Source: Manis javanica (taxonomy: Eukaryota > Chordata > Mammalia > Pholidota > Manidae). From it: a stretch of 64,000 nt of DNA. Location: NCBI RefSeq assembly GCF_040802235.1, contig NC_133174.1, positions 139,429,213 to 139,493,212 of the forward strand. The letters are read 5' to 3'. Each line of letters starts with the position of its first letter. The stretch's first letter is position 1. Below, in pieces: positions 39,991-52,059 of the stretch. The notes below the pieces were generated by a model. That model saw only the letters and a program-made list of their open reading frames with translations. It had not been told where the DNA came from and did no database searches. The position numbers and the translations under genes are program-made.

Positions 39991-40390
39991 AATCCTGTAT
40001 TCAAATTGTGTGGGTGCTACTTAATCTTGAAATTTAGTGCATAGATTACAGTGTATCAAAGTGTAGTTGTGACAGAACTAGAAAAGGAATAGACATCCCC
40101 CCGAGAATGAATATACGTCACCCTCAAAACTTTCCTCGTGCTTCTTTGAAACCCTTCCATCCTGCAGCCACCAATCTACTTTCTGTCACTGTGTATTGGT
40201 TTGCATTTTAAAGAGTTTTATATAACTGGAATCTTACAGTATGCACTCTTTGATGGAGTGATAGTAACATGCTGAATCTCGATTGGGATGGTGATTATAT
40301 AGATGTATACATCTGTCAAAATTCATCACACGCTACCCTTAAAATGGTGTGTTTTACTGTATGTTAAATATTGTGAAATAAAAAACAAAT
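39990..40390. mobile_element. Old L1M-type LINE fragments
   Basis: 40090-40250 reads as an old L1 3' region (CCTCAAAACTTTCCTCGTGC, TGCAGCCACCAATCTAC, TTATATAACTGGAATC). 40250-40388 reads as an L1 end (CATCTGTCAAAATTCATC, ACCCTTAAAATGGTGTG, AATAAAAAAC). Confidence 0.6.
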
Positions 40391-43300
40391 GGAGGCTTAG
40401 TAAGGAGAGACTTTATGCAGAAGAATTACTGCAGGAGGGGAAAGAGACTATTGCAATAGGATGAAGGAGGCTTTTGTAGTAGGGAGGACATTGTGAGGTC
40501 TGCAAACATCTGAAGAGCTGGTCATGCAAGGCTAGAAAGAATCAGATATGAGGAGGTGGGATGAAAGGGTGGCATGATTGCATAGTAGATAAGAGAATAT
40601 TTTCCTATGGAGCCAGCCTATTCTCAGGCTGGTTTAGGCTTGAGGTGGGCCAAAGTTTGATTAATGGCATTTTGTTCCAGTTCATCAATGAGTACAAAAC
40701 AATTTAGCGAATTATTTATGAGGCAAAGAGTGGGGATTTTTCTGTGTCTGGTCTTGTTACAGGAAAACAGGAGAGTCATCTCTGAGTCTTATCTAAGTCC
40801 TACAGGGGAACAGCCTTCTTCTTTTCTATAAGCCGTTTCCCAGAATGCAAAGGGTCACGGGATTTCTTTGCTACTTTTAGAGAGCTCAGGGAAATTCAAC
40901 ATTGTCAGTTTCTCTTTTTGTTCAAGGTGAGTGACATTCATTCATTGCTGAACAGCTTAGAGGGATCATTGATCTGAGTAGCGCAAAGCAGGGTCTGAGA
41001 AATAGTCTCCTGGGGACTCCTGGGGGCATTGCTCCTGTGAAATCAGCGGAACCATATTTTAAAAGCCGATGGCAAAGGGCAGTTGTTTTGGCACTAAAAG
41101 GGGTGCCATTCATATAAGGGCATGCATGACCTTCCTTACTGACCCAGTCAGTGAAATTTGGCCCTTGTGGCCTGCTGGGGTAATAAGGAGTGTAGCTGTC
41201 AGTGCTTCTTCAGACTCTGGGAGAAAAGACCAGCTTCAAGACAGCTGAGAGTCTCCATAAGGATCTGGGAAGTCAGGGTTTAGGTCTTAGTGCTGCCAAA
41301 TCAGGAGGGGGGTGGATGAGAAATGTTAGTGTGGAGAGTTATAGCCAGATATTGAAGGAAATTGGAACGACTGAACATTTGTTAAGGGTTGAAAATATGT
41401 GCAAGATTGCAGGATTCAGTCCAATTGCAGGTAGGTAACAATACCATGAAGTTTACAAAGAGCTGCAAAATAGCTCAAAGACAATGAACAGGGCCAGAAT
41501 ATAATAACCCACAATAATATGGTATATTTTCTGTTGAAATGCAAAATTTCTCTCTATGGGCACCCCCTTTTTGATAAAAAAAAGTCTCAAAGTAGTTATT
41601 CTTGATCACAAAATAACTCAGATCTCATTAGATATGGCCTGATTATTTGTACAGGTGCAGCAAGAATGGTGAATTGACCATATAGGCCTTTTAAAAATTC
41701 CTTTGCTGGAAGTTTTTTAAAGAATTTCAGACTGAACCTTTAGAAGGCTCTCAAGGCTAGGAAGCCAAGCCAAGAACTCACCACAAGATTTCACCCACAG
41801 TTCCTACATATTTTAATGAATTACTGGCTTCTTGAAATAGCCTAAGGTTCCTGGACCTGCAAGGTAGTGACCTTCCTTACTCATTTGTAAGGCTGGAACT
41901 AGTATTTCCAAGACAGTTTGGTAAGAATTGGCTTCATAAACTCAACCTTAGTTGCTCTAAATTGTTAGTCATATCTGATTCCATGAGCATCATTCTCAAA
42001 TATGACACCCACTCAAAGCCTTGGCTGTATAACCAGTGTTGTGTAACAAGGAGGGCGGTTCTTACTGAACCTATAGGCAAATCACTGTATTGCCGTGAAA
42101 ATAAGGATGCCCCCCCAAAATTTTTGAATTCTGGAGGGATTGGGCAGGGACTCAAAAATGAATATTGCATTTCTATTTATAAAAGTATAGTCTACTAAGC
42201 TGTTATGAGTTATGGATAGCTTAAGACAAATGAGAAATGACTTCCCTATATCCAGAAAATAGAACAATTAGCATCAGCAATATTCCAAACAAAACCCATA
42301 ATCACCCTTTTTAAATTCATGCATTCCTTTCTATGGGGATTGGAGGCAGCTCCTTTTCCTTGAAGATGAAGCGTTCTGGCCTATAGCAGAGAGCAAGTGA
42401 TGTCAGAGAAGCCTCGGTGTAAAACAAAATGCTCATCATTAAAGATTGATTACAAAATAATGCAATTGACAAGGAAATTTGGTTGTTTCTGTGACATAAG
42501 ACAATATTTAAAAGAACTGGAATTATGGCTGATAACACTGTACTGTTGTTTAATATCAGACAAAGCAGCACCAGGACATATCAAGGACAGCAAGGGCTTT
42601 GGCAAACCTCTAAGAAGCTCATAACATTTCTGAAGTATCTATATTAATAGCATTTTGCCCATACAAATTTAACCTAGGGAAGGTTGGCACCTTTTCTGAC
42701 TTGACAAAGCCTTCCATACAACCTGATATATCAGATAAGTGTAATTATTTCTAGCACTTCTGTTTTTACAAGGTGAAAGATCCTTTGTCATTCTCCAGGG
42801 TCCCTCTGGGAAAACTCAAGGTTTGAGGTAAAAAGTATATCATTTAGGATTTGAGTTTAGTAAGGCAAAATATCAAAGTTATCAGGAAGTTTGAACACTT
42901 TGTTAAATAAGATCATGCACCAATGAAAAACATTACTTGGCTATCTAACCAAAGAGACAAAATATTTTAAAAGTAAATATAGGAAGTAGCACAATTTTAG
43001 CACCTTCAAAAGTGAGACTGTGTTCGCAAGTAATTAAGGACATGATAAAGTCAACATAAAGCAAGGAAAATTACTCTGAAAAGACACAGAATCTTTGCTT
43101 TCTAAATAGATTACTCAGAAAGCAAAGAAAAACATTTCACTGCATCTTATTAAAAAACAGACCAATAATCTAAGAAAACTTCCATTTTAAGAATGAAAAT
43201 AAAATTCTAGTTCTGTATCAATGTACTATTTGATATTACAGCTCATTTTTTAAATCTCATAAACAAACACATTGAACATTAGCCAACTCTGACTACAAGA

Positions 43301-43685
43301 AATGTTTCCTTTTCTATGGACCTTCTACAACTTCTGAAATCCATTCAGGTTTTGTCCTACACTTTCGTCTTTCTCATTCTGGAACAACCAGTCATTTTAC
43401 TTCAGGACAAAATTACTATTTTTCCCTAACAAAAACACATCCTGCATACCTTGTATACTTAACTCAGTATAAGTCTATGGTTGTAAGTTATTGAATGATC
43501 TTGGAAACTATCTTTAGGAGTTGACATACTATACATGAAAGATAGTTACTGCTTGAATAATAAATTTTTGTTAGAATAAGTTCCTTTCATTAATTTCTGA
43601 GGATTTTAAGAGCATTCAATTTATTAAAGCACTTAATTATCTCTAAACCAATAATAATGGAACTCCTTGAAGGAATTTTACAATC
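40390..43685. other. AT-rich intergenic DNA, unassigned
   Basis: No gene, RNA gene or named repeat could be supported. The interval 42254-42624 has a fairly long open stretch on each strand (for example 42397-42624 plus and 42317-42571 minus) of normal amino-acid composition, but I recognise no family. Confidence 0.35.
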
Positions 43686-43689
43686 CAAT

Positions 43690-43975
43690 TTGATAATACC
43701 ATCAGGGGTAGGAAATATTGCACACTCACAAAAACATCCATATAAAATAAGTCCTGGAGATGTAATGTACAGCATGGAGACTATAGTTAATAGTACCATG
43801 TTATGTATTTGAAGTTTGCTAAGAGAGAAGATCTTAAAAGTTCTACAAGAAAAATAATGTGTAACTATGTGTGGTGATGGATGTTAACTAGACTTATGCT
43901 TATTTCACAATGCATGCAAATATGAAATCATTATGTTGTACACTCAAAACTAATATAATGTTATATGTTTCCAGG
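43690..43975 (+). mobile_element. L1 3'UTR fragment (L1MA/L1MB-like)
   Basis: Typical wording: GATGTAATGTACAGCATGG, AGACTATAGTTAATAGTACC, GGTGATGGATGTTAACTAG, ATTATGTTGTACACTC. Confidence 0.75.
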
Positions 43976-44368
43976 GATATTTCTTAACCTTGACTGCTTT
44001 CCAGGATCCCAGAACCAGAACCTCTTTCTGTGGTATCTCCCTTTTTGATATCTGTACTATGCGGTGGCTTCACAGGGCCACAGTGGGCTGGTGTTAGGAG
44101 AGCTCTCAGGTAAAGTGTCCTATTTGGGGTCTGTGACTCTCCAACATCACCAGGTAACTACCTTTTTTGGCAGGGGAATGAATACACTGTCTATAGTGTA
44201 TTCCTATTAAGTAAGTTGTATTGAGGTCTGTGTTTCCTTTCTCAGATACAGGCAATATCTGCAGTTAAAGGGAAATGAGGTGATGCCTGTAAGTATCTTG
44301 CTCAATAACCTTTAAAATTTTGTTTGCTTTAAATATTTTCATTAAAACATTATAGAAAAGCCTATTCT

Positions 44369-44866
44369 TGTTACCAAAAACTTGTCCTTGTCACCAAAGT
44401 CAAATCACAAAACACAATGACAAGGTTCTAAGGAAAGGAAAGGAATGGTTTATTAATTTGCTAACAAATGAGGGAGTAGCAGCCTTGTTCCTTAAAGAAC
44501 CACTGTCCCCTACAGCACAAGCTGCTGGGGCTTTTGAAGGGGAGATCGTGGGAGAGGGACTGTGGGCTTCACAGACACATGGAGGAGCGACTTGCAAGGG
44601 TCAAAGAGGATGTACTAAGCATTGATTCAATTGCTTTTTGTTTCTCTTATCAGCTCCTCCTCAGTGCCCTGGAACAGGATGGCTTGGGTTCTGCAAAATC
44701 AGCTTTCTGCCTCCTCTCTGACCCTGAGACTCAGAAAGCAGGGAGAACAAAGAGGAATTGTCACCTGTTAGTTACAAAGTTTTGGGAGCTACTTGAGTTC
44801 ATTTTCAAATTAATGTTAGTTTTACATTTTAAGCCCAGAGATTTAATTCAGTTTTCCTCTACTGCA
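44369..44866 (-). mobile_element. ERV-A 3' LTR
   Basis: 498 bp, TG...CA ends, aligning along its length with 49505-49573 joined to 53692-54157. Shared text includes CACCAAAGTCAAATCA, GCTCCTCCTCAGTGCCCTGG versus GCTCCTCCTCAGCACCCTGG, and CTTTCTGCCTCCTCTCTGACC versus the version with CGT. Confidence 0.88.
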
Positions 44867-44999
44867 ATCCCCACTATCAATTCTCACCTTCGATTTCAAT
44901 GGGAGTGTGGTCAGTGAAGTTCATTTGCAGTTTAGCAATGGTGTTCTAAAGAGTAGGATTCATCTTTTCCATTTTTCCCACTGATTGTGGCCTCCATGA

Positions 45000-45540
45000 G
45001 GTATGCAGTTTCCATTTGTAAAGCTTTACTTACTTGCTGGATTACTTCTAGACAAAGGACAGTCTGTTACCACTATGTAGGGATGATGGGAATCCGTATC
45101 TAGGAATTACTTCCTTGAGGAGGGCTCACACCACCCCAGTGGCTTTCTCCGTTCTTGCAGGAAAACCTTCTAGCCAGCTTGAAAAGGTGTCAACCAAAGC
45201 TAGCAGGTATCTGAAGTTCCTTGTAGTCTTCGGCATTTGGGGCGGCTCCTGTGCCAGTCTTCCAAGGGACCATTTCCAATACTCTGTGCTCCCTTTTCTA
45301 ACAGGGGCTTTCCTCTCTAGGATTATTGTGGGCACATAACTAACAACTTTGAGTACATTGCTGCACAGTCTTTTGTAAGGAAGCCCTTTACATTTGGGAT
45401 TGCTAAGTCCATCAAGGCATCTTGTCCATAATGAGTACTGTCATACAGTTACCTCATTATGAGTTTGAGCAGGGCCTCTGGCAGCAATATTAGTGTGTGG
45501 GAGTTCAACTTGCATCTTGAATTTTCATTGCACTTATCAA
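45000..45540 (-). pseudogene. ERV-A integrase remnant
   Basis: The minus frame at 45126-45335 carries LLALVDTFSSWLEGFPAR and ends in RTEKATGVV, the gammaretroviral integrase core around its second catalytic Asp. It is bounded by stops; the C-terminal part and env are missing before the LTR. Outer edges are approximate. Confidence 0.8.
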
Positions 45541-45559
45541 AAACCTGACTCTTTGGCCC

Positions 45560-46260
45560 TCTTTTCACCTTCTTCTGTATGATGAGGCTTAAATCTGTCC
45601 AAACCTCACTGAGGTAGCAGGGCTCCTAAACAGGAGTCCCCTTTGGCTGCTGTCTCTGCAGCTTTATCAGCTTCCTGGTTTCCTTGGGCCACACAGCTCT
45701 CCAGTTTTTGGTGCCCTGGACACTGCACGATGGCCACCTGTTCACGTTTGGCCACTGCCTGCAACAAGGCTAAGTATTTCAGTTGCATACTTTATGTCCT
45801 GCTGTTAACAACACTTTCTTTGCAAATTGCTCCGTGGGCAGGCAGAATCATGAACGGCTACTTAGAGTCTGTATAAATGTTTACCTTCCTCCCACTGGAC
45901 AAATGGAGGGCTCCAGTCAGGGCAATTCATTCTGCCTTTTGAGCTGAGGTTCCAGATGGCAGCACTGCTGCCTATGCCACCCACTCTGCTGCAGTCACCA
46001 CCTCTCCAGCCTTTTGGTGTCCATCTTCCATGAAGTTGCTTCTATCTGTAAACAGGGCCCAATCTGGCTTGGGCAAGGACTGGTCAATGAAATCAATCCA
46101 GCTGGAAAAGATAGTCTCTAAAATTTCCAAACAATTATGCTGTAATTGTTCGTGTTCCTAGGCAGGCAGTAGAGTGGCAGCGCTTGGGGTAGATGCAGTC
46201 TTTAATTTCACATTGGGGTTAACAAGAAGGATGGCCTGATATTTCCCGAGCCACACTGCT
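45560..46260 (-). pseudogene. ERV-A RNase H / connection remnant
   Basis: The minus frame at 45606-45788 has VAIVQCPGHQKLES and GNQEADKAAETAA, the C-terminal RNase H signature (histidine and the distal catalytic Asp region) of gammaretroviral Pol. Upstream parts are broken by frameshifts. Confidence 0.75.
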
Positions 46261-46299
46261 GTCAGCCAGTAGCCTCCTTTCCGTCCTAACAAAGTCAGG

Positions 46300-46870
46300 A
46301 CCTGATGTGGAGCCTCCTGCAGTCATGTGGGATTAGGGGTGGTTCTTAGCATTGGACTTAAAGGATACATTCCTCAGCAATCCCTTGAAGGAGGGGGCCC
46401 AACTATTGTTTGCTTTTGAGTGGCATGTGCAGCCAAATAATTTAACATGAAAATAGTATTAGTCAAACAATGCTCGAACTCTGGGCTTGCTATAAGCAGA
46501 TCGTCCACATACTGTGAAAGAATGCCCCGGGCTAATTGTAAAACTCTCAAATCTTTTGCCAAAATTTCACTGAATAAAGTGTGAGAATTCTTACATCTGG
46601 GACAGTCCAGTCCAACAGTACTGAGCAGTAACTTTAGTCTGAGGATCTTGCCACTCAAAAGCAAACAATAGTTGGGCCCCCTCCTTCAAGGGATTGCTGA
46701 GGAATGTATCCTTTAAGTCCAATGCTAAGAACCACCCATAATCCCACATGACTGCTGTCAGGCGGGTATATGGGTTTGGTACAATGGGATGTATGTCTTA
46801 TACAATATCATTAGTGGTCCTCAAGTCTTTTACAAACATATATTCATTAGTATGAGGCTTCTTCCCAGGA
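46300..46870 (-). pseudogene. ERV-A reverse transcriptase remnant
   Basis: The minus frame has LFAFEWQDPQ upstream and ILSQYVDDLLIASPE at about 46470-46520. YVDD is the catalytic motif of retroviral RT. After the motif the frame enters an inverted duplicate of upstream RT sequence (46319-46425), so the normal order is lost. Confidence 0.85.
46319..46755. repeat. 107-bp inverted repeat with 223-bp spacer inside ERV-A RT
   Basis: Left arm 46319-46425 is the reverse complement of right arm 46649-46755, with one mismatch in 107 (GATTAGGGG against GATTATGGG). The right arm is in the native pol orientation; the left arm is the inverted copy. The spacer holds the YVDD region. Confidence 0.95.
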
Positions 46871-47204
46871 AGAATTGGAGTATGGTAGGGGGACTGGCAT
46901 AGCTGAATCAGACCGTGTCTCAAAAATTTGGCCAGTTTTAGTCGCCCTCTTAGATCCCCGGAGGAGAAGGATCTTCATTCTTCTGCTCTTCCGTGGTGAG
47001 CTCTGTAGGTGCAGAGAGGTTCAGGAGGGACCTGTGGACAGAGCTGTTGCTTTTCAGGCAAGAAAGTTATTTGGGCATTAAACTTACAAAGTAAGTCTCA
47101 CCCTAGGAGAGGCATGGAACAGGCAGGCATATACAAAAGCTGGCCCTCTGCAGGTTGCGGCAATGGTCTCGTTTGAGGTTGCCCGGCCACCCCTGCTCAG
47201 TGGC

Positions 47205-47455
47205 TGAGTCTTTGTTGAACAAGGCTAATTTTAGATTTAAAACTAAATAGGTGGCTCCCATATCTATGAGAAAAATCAATCAATCGTGTCCCCACTGTCA
47301 ATTATGCCCAGGGATCCTGGGCCCCTTTACTGATTATCTGAGTCTGGGGTTCTGGTTGCCATTTGTCTTTTTGGAGGACGTTTCATCTCCCTGGTCCCTT
47401 GAAACGTTGGACAATCTCCTTTCCAGAGGCCCTCCTCCTGGCAATAAGCTCACTT
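47205..47455 (-). pseudogene. ERV-A nucleocapsid/protease remnant
   Basis: On the minus strand at about 47400-47450 is AYCQEEGLWKGDCP, a retroviral zinc knuckle whose His position is Leu and whose first Cys context is degraded. At about 47225-47270 is LIDMGATYLVLNLK, a protease active site in which the usual DTG is DMG. Both are recognisable and decayed. Confidence 0.65.
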
Positions 47456-47751
47456 ATTTTCTTTAAGTGGAGAATGTCCCTTTCTCTCTTGACCCTTTTG
47501 GAGCTTTCAAAAACCTGGAGTTTGTGAAGCCAACAGGATGTGTTCTGGCTTCAATTTCTTTTCCTCTCCAGCATTATAAACCCTGAAAGCAATGTTGACT
47601 AGTTGAGAGGGATTCATCCTAATGCCCCATCTACTCTCTGTAATTTCTTATGAATCTCGGGTGCACTTTGTCCGATAAAGTCATATTGACTATGTATGTT
47701 TTCAGGGGCTTCAGGGTCTGCATCAGTGTATTTCCTCTAAGTTTGATGCAC

Positions 47752-48010
47752 TCATTCTAAAAATTCTGAGGGATCCTCATTAGGCTTTTGTTGAATTTCC
47801 TGTATTTTATTCAAATTCCTCTGCTTGAGGACCCCCTTCTGTAGGCCAGCCAAAATGCGTCTCCTGTAATGATTTAGGAGGGCTCTCCTGGCCTCCTCAC
47901 CAGGGTTGCAATTAAGCTCTGTAACAGGGACGGCTCCCACAGGGTTTAGAGCCTAGTTTGGGTCCTCACCAGGCAGGCACTGGGCTTCCTCCTGCCCTCT
48001 ATATAACAAG
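47752..48010 (-). pseudogene. ERV-A gag capsid remnant
   Basis: The minus frame at 47752-47940 has EEARRALLNHYRRRILAGLQ and NEDPSEFLE, typical of the C-terminal half of gammaretroviral capsid including the start of the major homology-like segment. Flanks out to about 49500 should be gag/leader but contain many stops. Confidence 0.75.
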
Positions 48011-49504
48011 TCTCCACACATCTAAGGTTAACAGTATATTAAGAAATGCCTGCAGGTCTGTTCAGGTAGGGTGGTGAGTAGTAAAAATTGTGGTAAAAAG
48101 CTCAGCCATCTTTTGGGGGTCCTCTCTATAGGCCAGACTGGAGTTCTTCCAATTCAGTGGATCTGACATAGAAAATGGAGTATAAATCCAATAGCATCCT
48201 GCTAGTTGTCCTTCCCTCTATCGGGTATTGCTGCAAAGGAAATTGCCCAGCCCCAGAAGTGGGGGCTCCCTGGCCAAATGGGGTGCCCTGTCAGGTCTTA
48301 AAAGGAGAGAATGTCTCTACACCCAAGTCACAGTCTGTTGGGTACAGGTCCTCGGGAGCCACAGCTGCCACTTGCTCCCCTACAGGGGCCTCCTCCACAG
48401 GCAAAGGTGGATATATGAGCAGGGAGGCTGGTGGCTGGGCCCAGACAGATCAGGATTAAAGGGGTTCATAAGATATATTCTAGTAACTTCCTCATCAACT
48501 TTTTATTCAGGCATTTGGGAATCCTCATACACCTGTACCTTCTATATTCTTTGCACCATGAATTTAGAGCCTGCTTTTGCAGAGTTCTTATTGGGGAGCT
48601 GCACAAAAACTTGCACAGAGGGAATTTCATCCCGTTTACTAGACCTTTGACAAAATAATCCCGATTTCAAAATATTATAATAACTTAAACTTCCATTTAA
48701 AGGCCACCTTTCTTCCTATTCAAACACATACATTGACCAAGCAGTTACAATAAAAGATAATTTTCTCTCTAATCATGGGCTTATAGCTGTAAGTTGACCA
48801 TTCAGCTAGAATACATCCCAAAGAACTCTCAGATGGTATAGATACTTTGCCTCCCATTCTCAAGACAAACACATAACAAATGACACAAATAGCTACACTC
48901 AACAAGGACAGATCAAAGATTTCCCTCCACAGGAAGATGGTTCACAATAGCACAAACAGGCAAGTAACAAAAAGAAAACACATACCAAAGGAACCCACCA
49001 CCACATTTAAATAAAAAGCCCAAGGTCAACAAATCAAATGGGAACTATTCTCCCCAAATGCAAAAGGGGAATCAAAAGATTGAAAAATTCCCTGTCTTAC
49101 TTTAACCCTGACCTCCAGGCCAGCTGGCACCACAAATGCCCCTCGCAGAGCCTAATGGGAGGAATCCTCCTCCAATGTGGGAGGCGAGGGGCTCAGCGTG
49201 CACACTGGGAGACTTATCGAACTAGCCGGGCTGCGGCTGCTCCAAATGTTTCCTTTCCTCCAAGAATTCAAGCAGCGATAGTTCTGTCCTCTCAGAGGGA
49301 AGGGCGGCTGCTGGGGCTCCCCATCTCCTCCTCAGAGAGGCCGCTGGCCCAGTGGGAGCTCTCACACTCTCTGGGGTGTCCCCTCCTCCCCACTGGCATC
49401 GTGACTGGGTTAGCCCTGGCACTGCTGCAGCCAACTGGAAGCCGGTGGGAGAGGGCACCCACATCAACGGGGGCAGAGACCCTCCAGGCAGGCTTCCCAA
49501 AATC
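48011..49504 (-). pseudogene. ERV-A 5' gag and leader region, degraded
   Basis: Lies between recognisable capsid and the 5' LTR on the minus strand, so by position it is matrix plus leader. No motif survives that I can name. The 5' LTR border is at 49505, where TGTTTACT begins on the plus strand. Confidence 0.5.
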
Positions 49505-49573
49505 TGTTTACTAAAAACTGGTCCTTATCACCAAAGTCAAATCAGAACACAATGACAGCATTTTGAGAAAAGG
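49505..49573 (-). mobile_element. ERV-A 5' LTR, segment left of the ERV-B insertion
   Basis: Starts TGTTTACTAAAAACTGGTCC and aligns with the first 70 bp or so of the other LTR (TTGTTACCAAAAACTTGTCC). It is cut by ERV-B, leaving AAAAGG at 49568-49573 as the left target duplication. Confidence 0.85.
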
Positions 49574-50078
49574 AAAATGGGTATTTCTGACCAGGACTCC
49601 CTCCTGGCCATAATAGCACCCATTGCATAGCCATGTAAGGGCCTGTCTGCACATCTATGTGATGTTTACTAGGGACAGAGCAGCTGGGCCATCATGGGAG
49701 CACCTGCCTAGGGGAGGGGTAGAGAGGAAATTCCTCCCCTCAGTTCCCGGTAGGTATGTAATTGGTCAGGCGTACCAGTCACCAGAAACCTGCCCATAGA
49801 GTTCCTCCTGGTGCTAGGGGCGGGGAAGGGGGGCACCACTGGGAGAGCAGGGACAGAGTCCTGGAGCCCCAGTGCTCCTGGGGAATCAAGCCAGAGCACG
49901 GCAGCAGGGGGCTTCACGCACAGCTGGGACAGTAGAGAGCACGGAGAGACTGAGAAGTGTAGCCATGAGAATAAACGTGGTAACCTCCTTTAATCCCCAT
50001 CTTCTTGCCCTGCCTTTACTTGGTCTTACTGAATTCATAGATAACTTGCCCTGGGGCTGGAAACCCCCTCCTCCTACA
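49574..50078 (+). mobile_element. ERV-B 5' LTR
   Basis: About 505 bp, from AAAATGGGTATTTCTGACC (or from the TG at 49578) to CTCCTACA. Contains AATAAA at about 49970 (GAGAATAAACG), the likely viral polyA signal. It aligns with 53148-53691 through many blocks, such as GGGGAGGGGTAG, CCAGTGCTCCTGG and CTGAATTCATAGA. Confidence 0.87.
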
Positions 50079-51640
50079 TTTTGGCATAGTCGGCAGGATT
50101 TGGTAAAACCAAAGGGCCGTCCTTCTGGGTGCGATATTTCAGCAGGCTGCGCCTGTGGATGGTGGGGATCCTCCAGTGGGGATTTGCTCTGCGGTGAGGT
50201 GCCTCCTAGAGGAGAGGAGCCCTCCCCAGAACTAGGAGGGGGAGGGACCCCTGAGACAGTGGAGCTGGCCCTCCACAAAATAGGGGGTTCCTTAGGGGAA
50301 CTGAATGCCCATGAGGTGGCGCAAACTGTGGGTTGGATGTTTCTCAAAGCATTAGACAGAGTTACCATGGAGAAAGGCACACTTCTGCAGGAAATGTCAG
50401 GACAGGAACATGAGTTGTGGGATGCTATGAGGGAGGGAAAAAGGTTAAAGACTGAGATAGCGCTGCTGAGGGATGTACTGGTGGCATGAGAAGGGGCAAC
50501 CAGAGAATGCAGGCTGCAAGATGCCATGGGGAAGGTGAAGGAAGGAGTGGTGACTTCCACTCTGCAAATGGTGGAACAGACTTCAGGGGAGGAGGAGCCA
50601 GAGATGGACAAGAGGGTGGGATTGAGGGCAGAACTGCTGCCTGTGCTCTCGCTGCTGGAGTCACTGCCAGAGGCACCAGCCCCTCCCTTGTTGAAAGCCC
50701 TCCTGGTTGTAGTTAAGAAAGTAAAGACACAGCAGCAACAGCAGTTCCCCAGGGAGAGGAGCAGCCCCTCCCCAAGTTGGGAATGCCCCACCCCTATACC
50801 CAGGCTGAGCTGGTGGCTTGGAGCTCCTAGTTTCAGCAGAAGCCCTTGGATCCTGTATCAGCCTTGCTTTTGCACCTTCGGGACCTAGGGGTGGATGGAG
50901 TTATTTTTGTCTGGGTCAGAAATGGGGCAACTGGTTTCCCTGATAACTCACCCAGTCCTCCAGCAGAGATCACAAATGCTTATCAGGCCCCAGAAAACCA
51001 CATCCTTCTTGATTGGCTAATGGCCACGCTCCAGGCCTTATGGCCTGATCAGGCTGATTTGCCATCTTTCCCTGCTAGATGGCAGACATATGCTGAGCTC
51101 CAACAAGTGTTACAGGAGTTGGGTGTGAAGAATGCCGTTCATAACCCAGAACATCAGGATCCAGAGGAGGAGTTGTTACAGTGTGAATGAAACATCTGGT
51201 GCTTCAAACAACTCCCCAATCCTTCTTTGGGTCCCCAATAGCTATTCTTGCCCCTCTCTTGGGGCAACCCATAAATGAGGCTACTCGTAGCATATCTTGG
51301 AGAGGCAAAAGCAAGGAGGCGATGGAAAACAGTGTGACCTGCTACTGAGAGAAAGAGTCTAAAAGGTCCTGTGAAGGTCTCCAGGACCCAGATGTGGGTT
51401 GATTTGATAAAGGCAGGGGCCTTCATGGATGGGCAGCGAAATAAGATCTTGCTGGAGCTGTGGCAGCAACTGAAACTGAAGCAGCAGTTCCAGTCGCTGG
51501 TGACCAAGAAATGGAAACCAGAGACAAAGCCACATGTCCGGCCTGTGTGTCTGCAGGACTTCACGGAGGAGAGTATGCAGACCCCGTCTGGACCCTTACC
51601 AGAAGACGATTGGGTGTTATGGTTTGACTAAGGGGAGGCT
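50079..51640 (+). pseudogene. ERV-B leader and gag-like remnant
   Basis: A TGGCATAGTCGGCAGGAT stretch 3-4 bp inside the LTR edge (50082) is at the primer-binding-site position; I could not name the tRNA. Then come pieces of gag-like coding sequence in shifting frames (50526-50888, 50846-51190, 51371-51631), including HILLDWLMATLQALWPDQ and a Lys/Gln-rich segment. No zinc knuckle seen. Confidence 0.55.
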
Positions 51641-51704
51641 CAAGGCACCTTCCTTCAGGGACTGACTAGGGCTTCTGGCACCAGAGGCCACATGTTGATC
51701 AATT

Positions 51705-52000
51705 AATTAGTCCCTAGTGAATGTGCAGTGTGTCCTGGCCCTGCTGGACACAGGAGCTGAATGCTCCCTGATTTACCGTGACCCTGAGTGGTTTCCTAGG
51801 ACCCCCACTGTTTGCAGGGGTAGGGCTGTCAGAGTGGAACAAGCCCTAATCCCTTTGGAGATAGGGCATCTAAGACTGTGTATGAAGTTATGCTCACCTC
51901 TGATTCTCTTACAGATAAATGTGACATTATTTCAAGAGGTTTGGGGTCTTGTAGGCTACTGGAGAGTATTTATCCTGCACTTGGCACAAATTCTGTGACC
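51705..52000 (+). pseudogene. ERV-B protease remnant
   Basis: The frame at 51717-51998 has CVLALLDTGAECSLIYRDPE: an intact DTG active site followed by the usual hydrophobic strand. The frame then loses similarity, so the rest of the protease is damaged. Confidence 0.75.
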
Positions 52001-52059
52001 CTTATGCCATTTGGTACAAAAAGGCATCAGGTGGGGCTGGAATGAAATGTGTGCATCTC

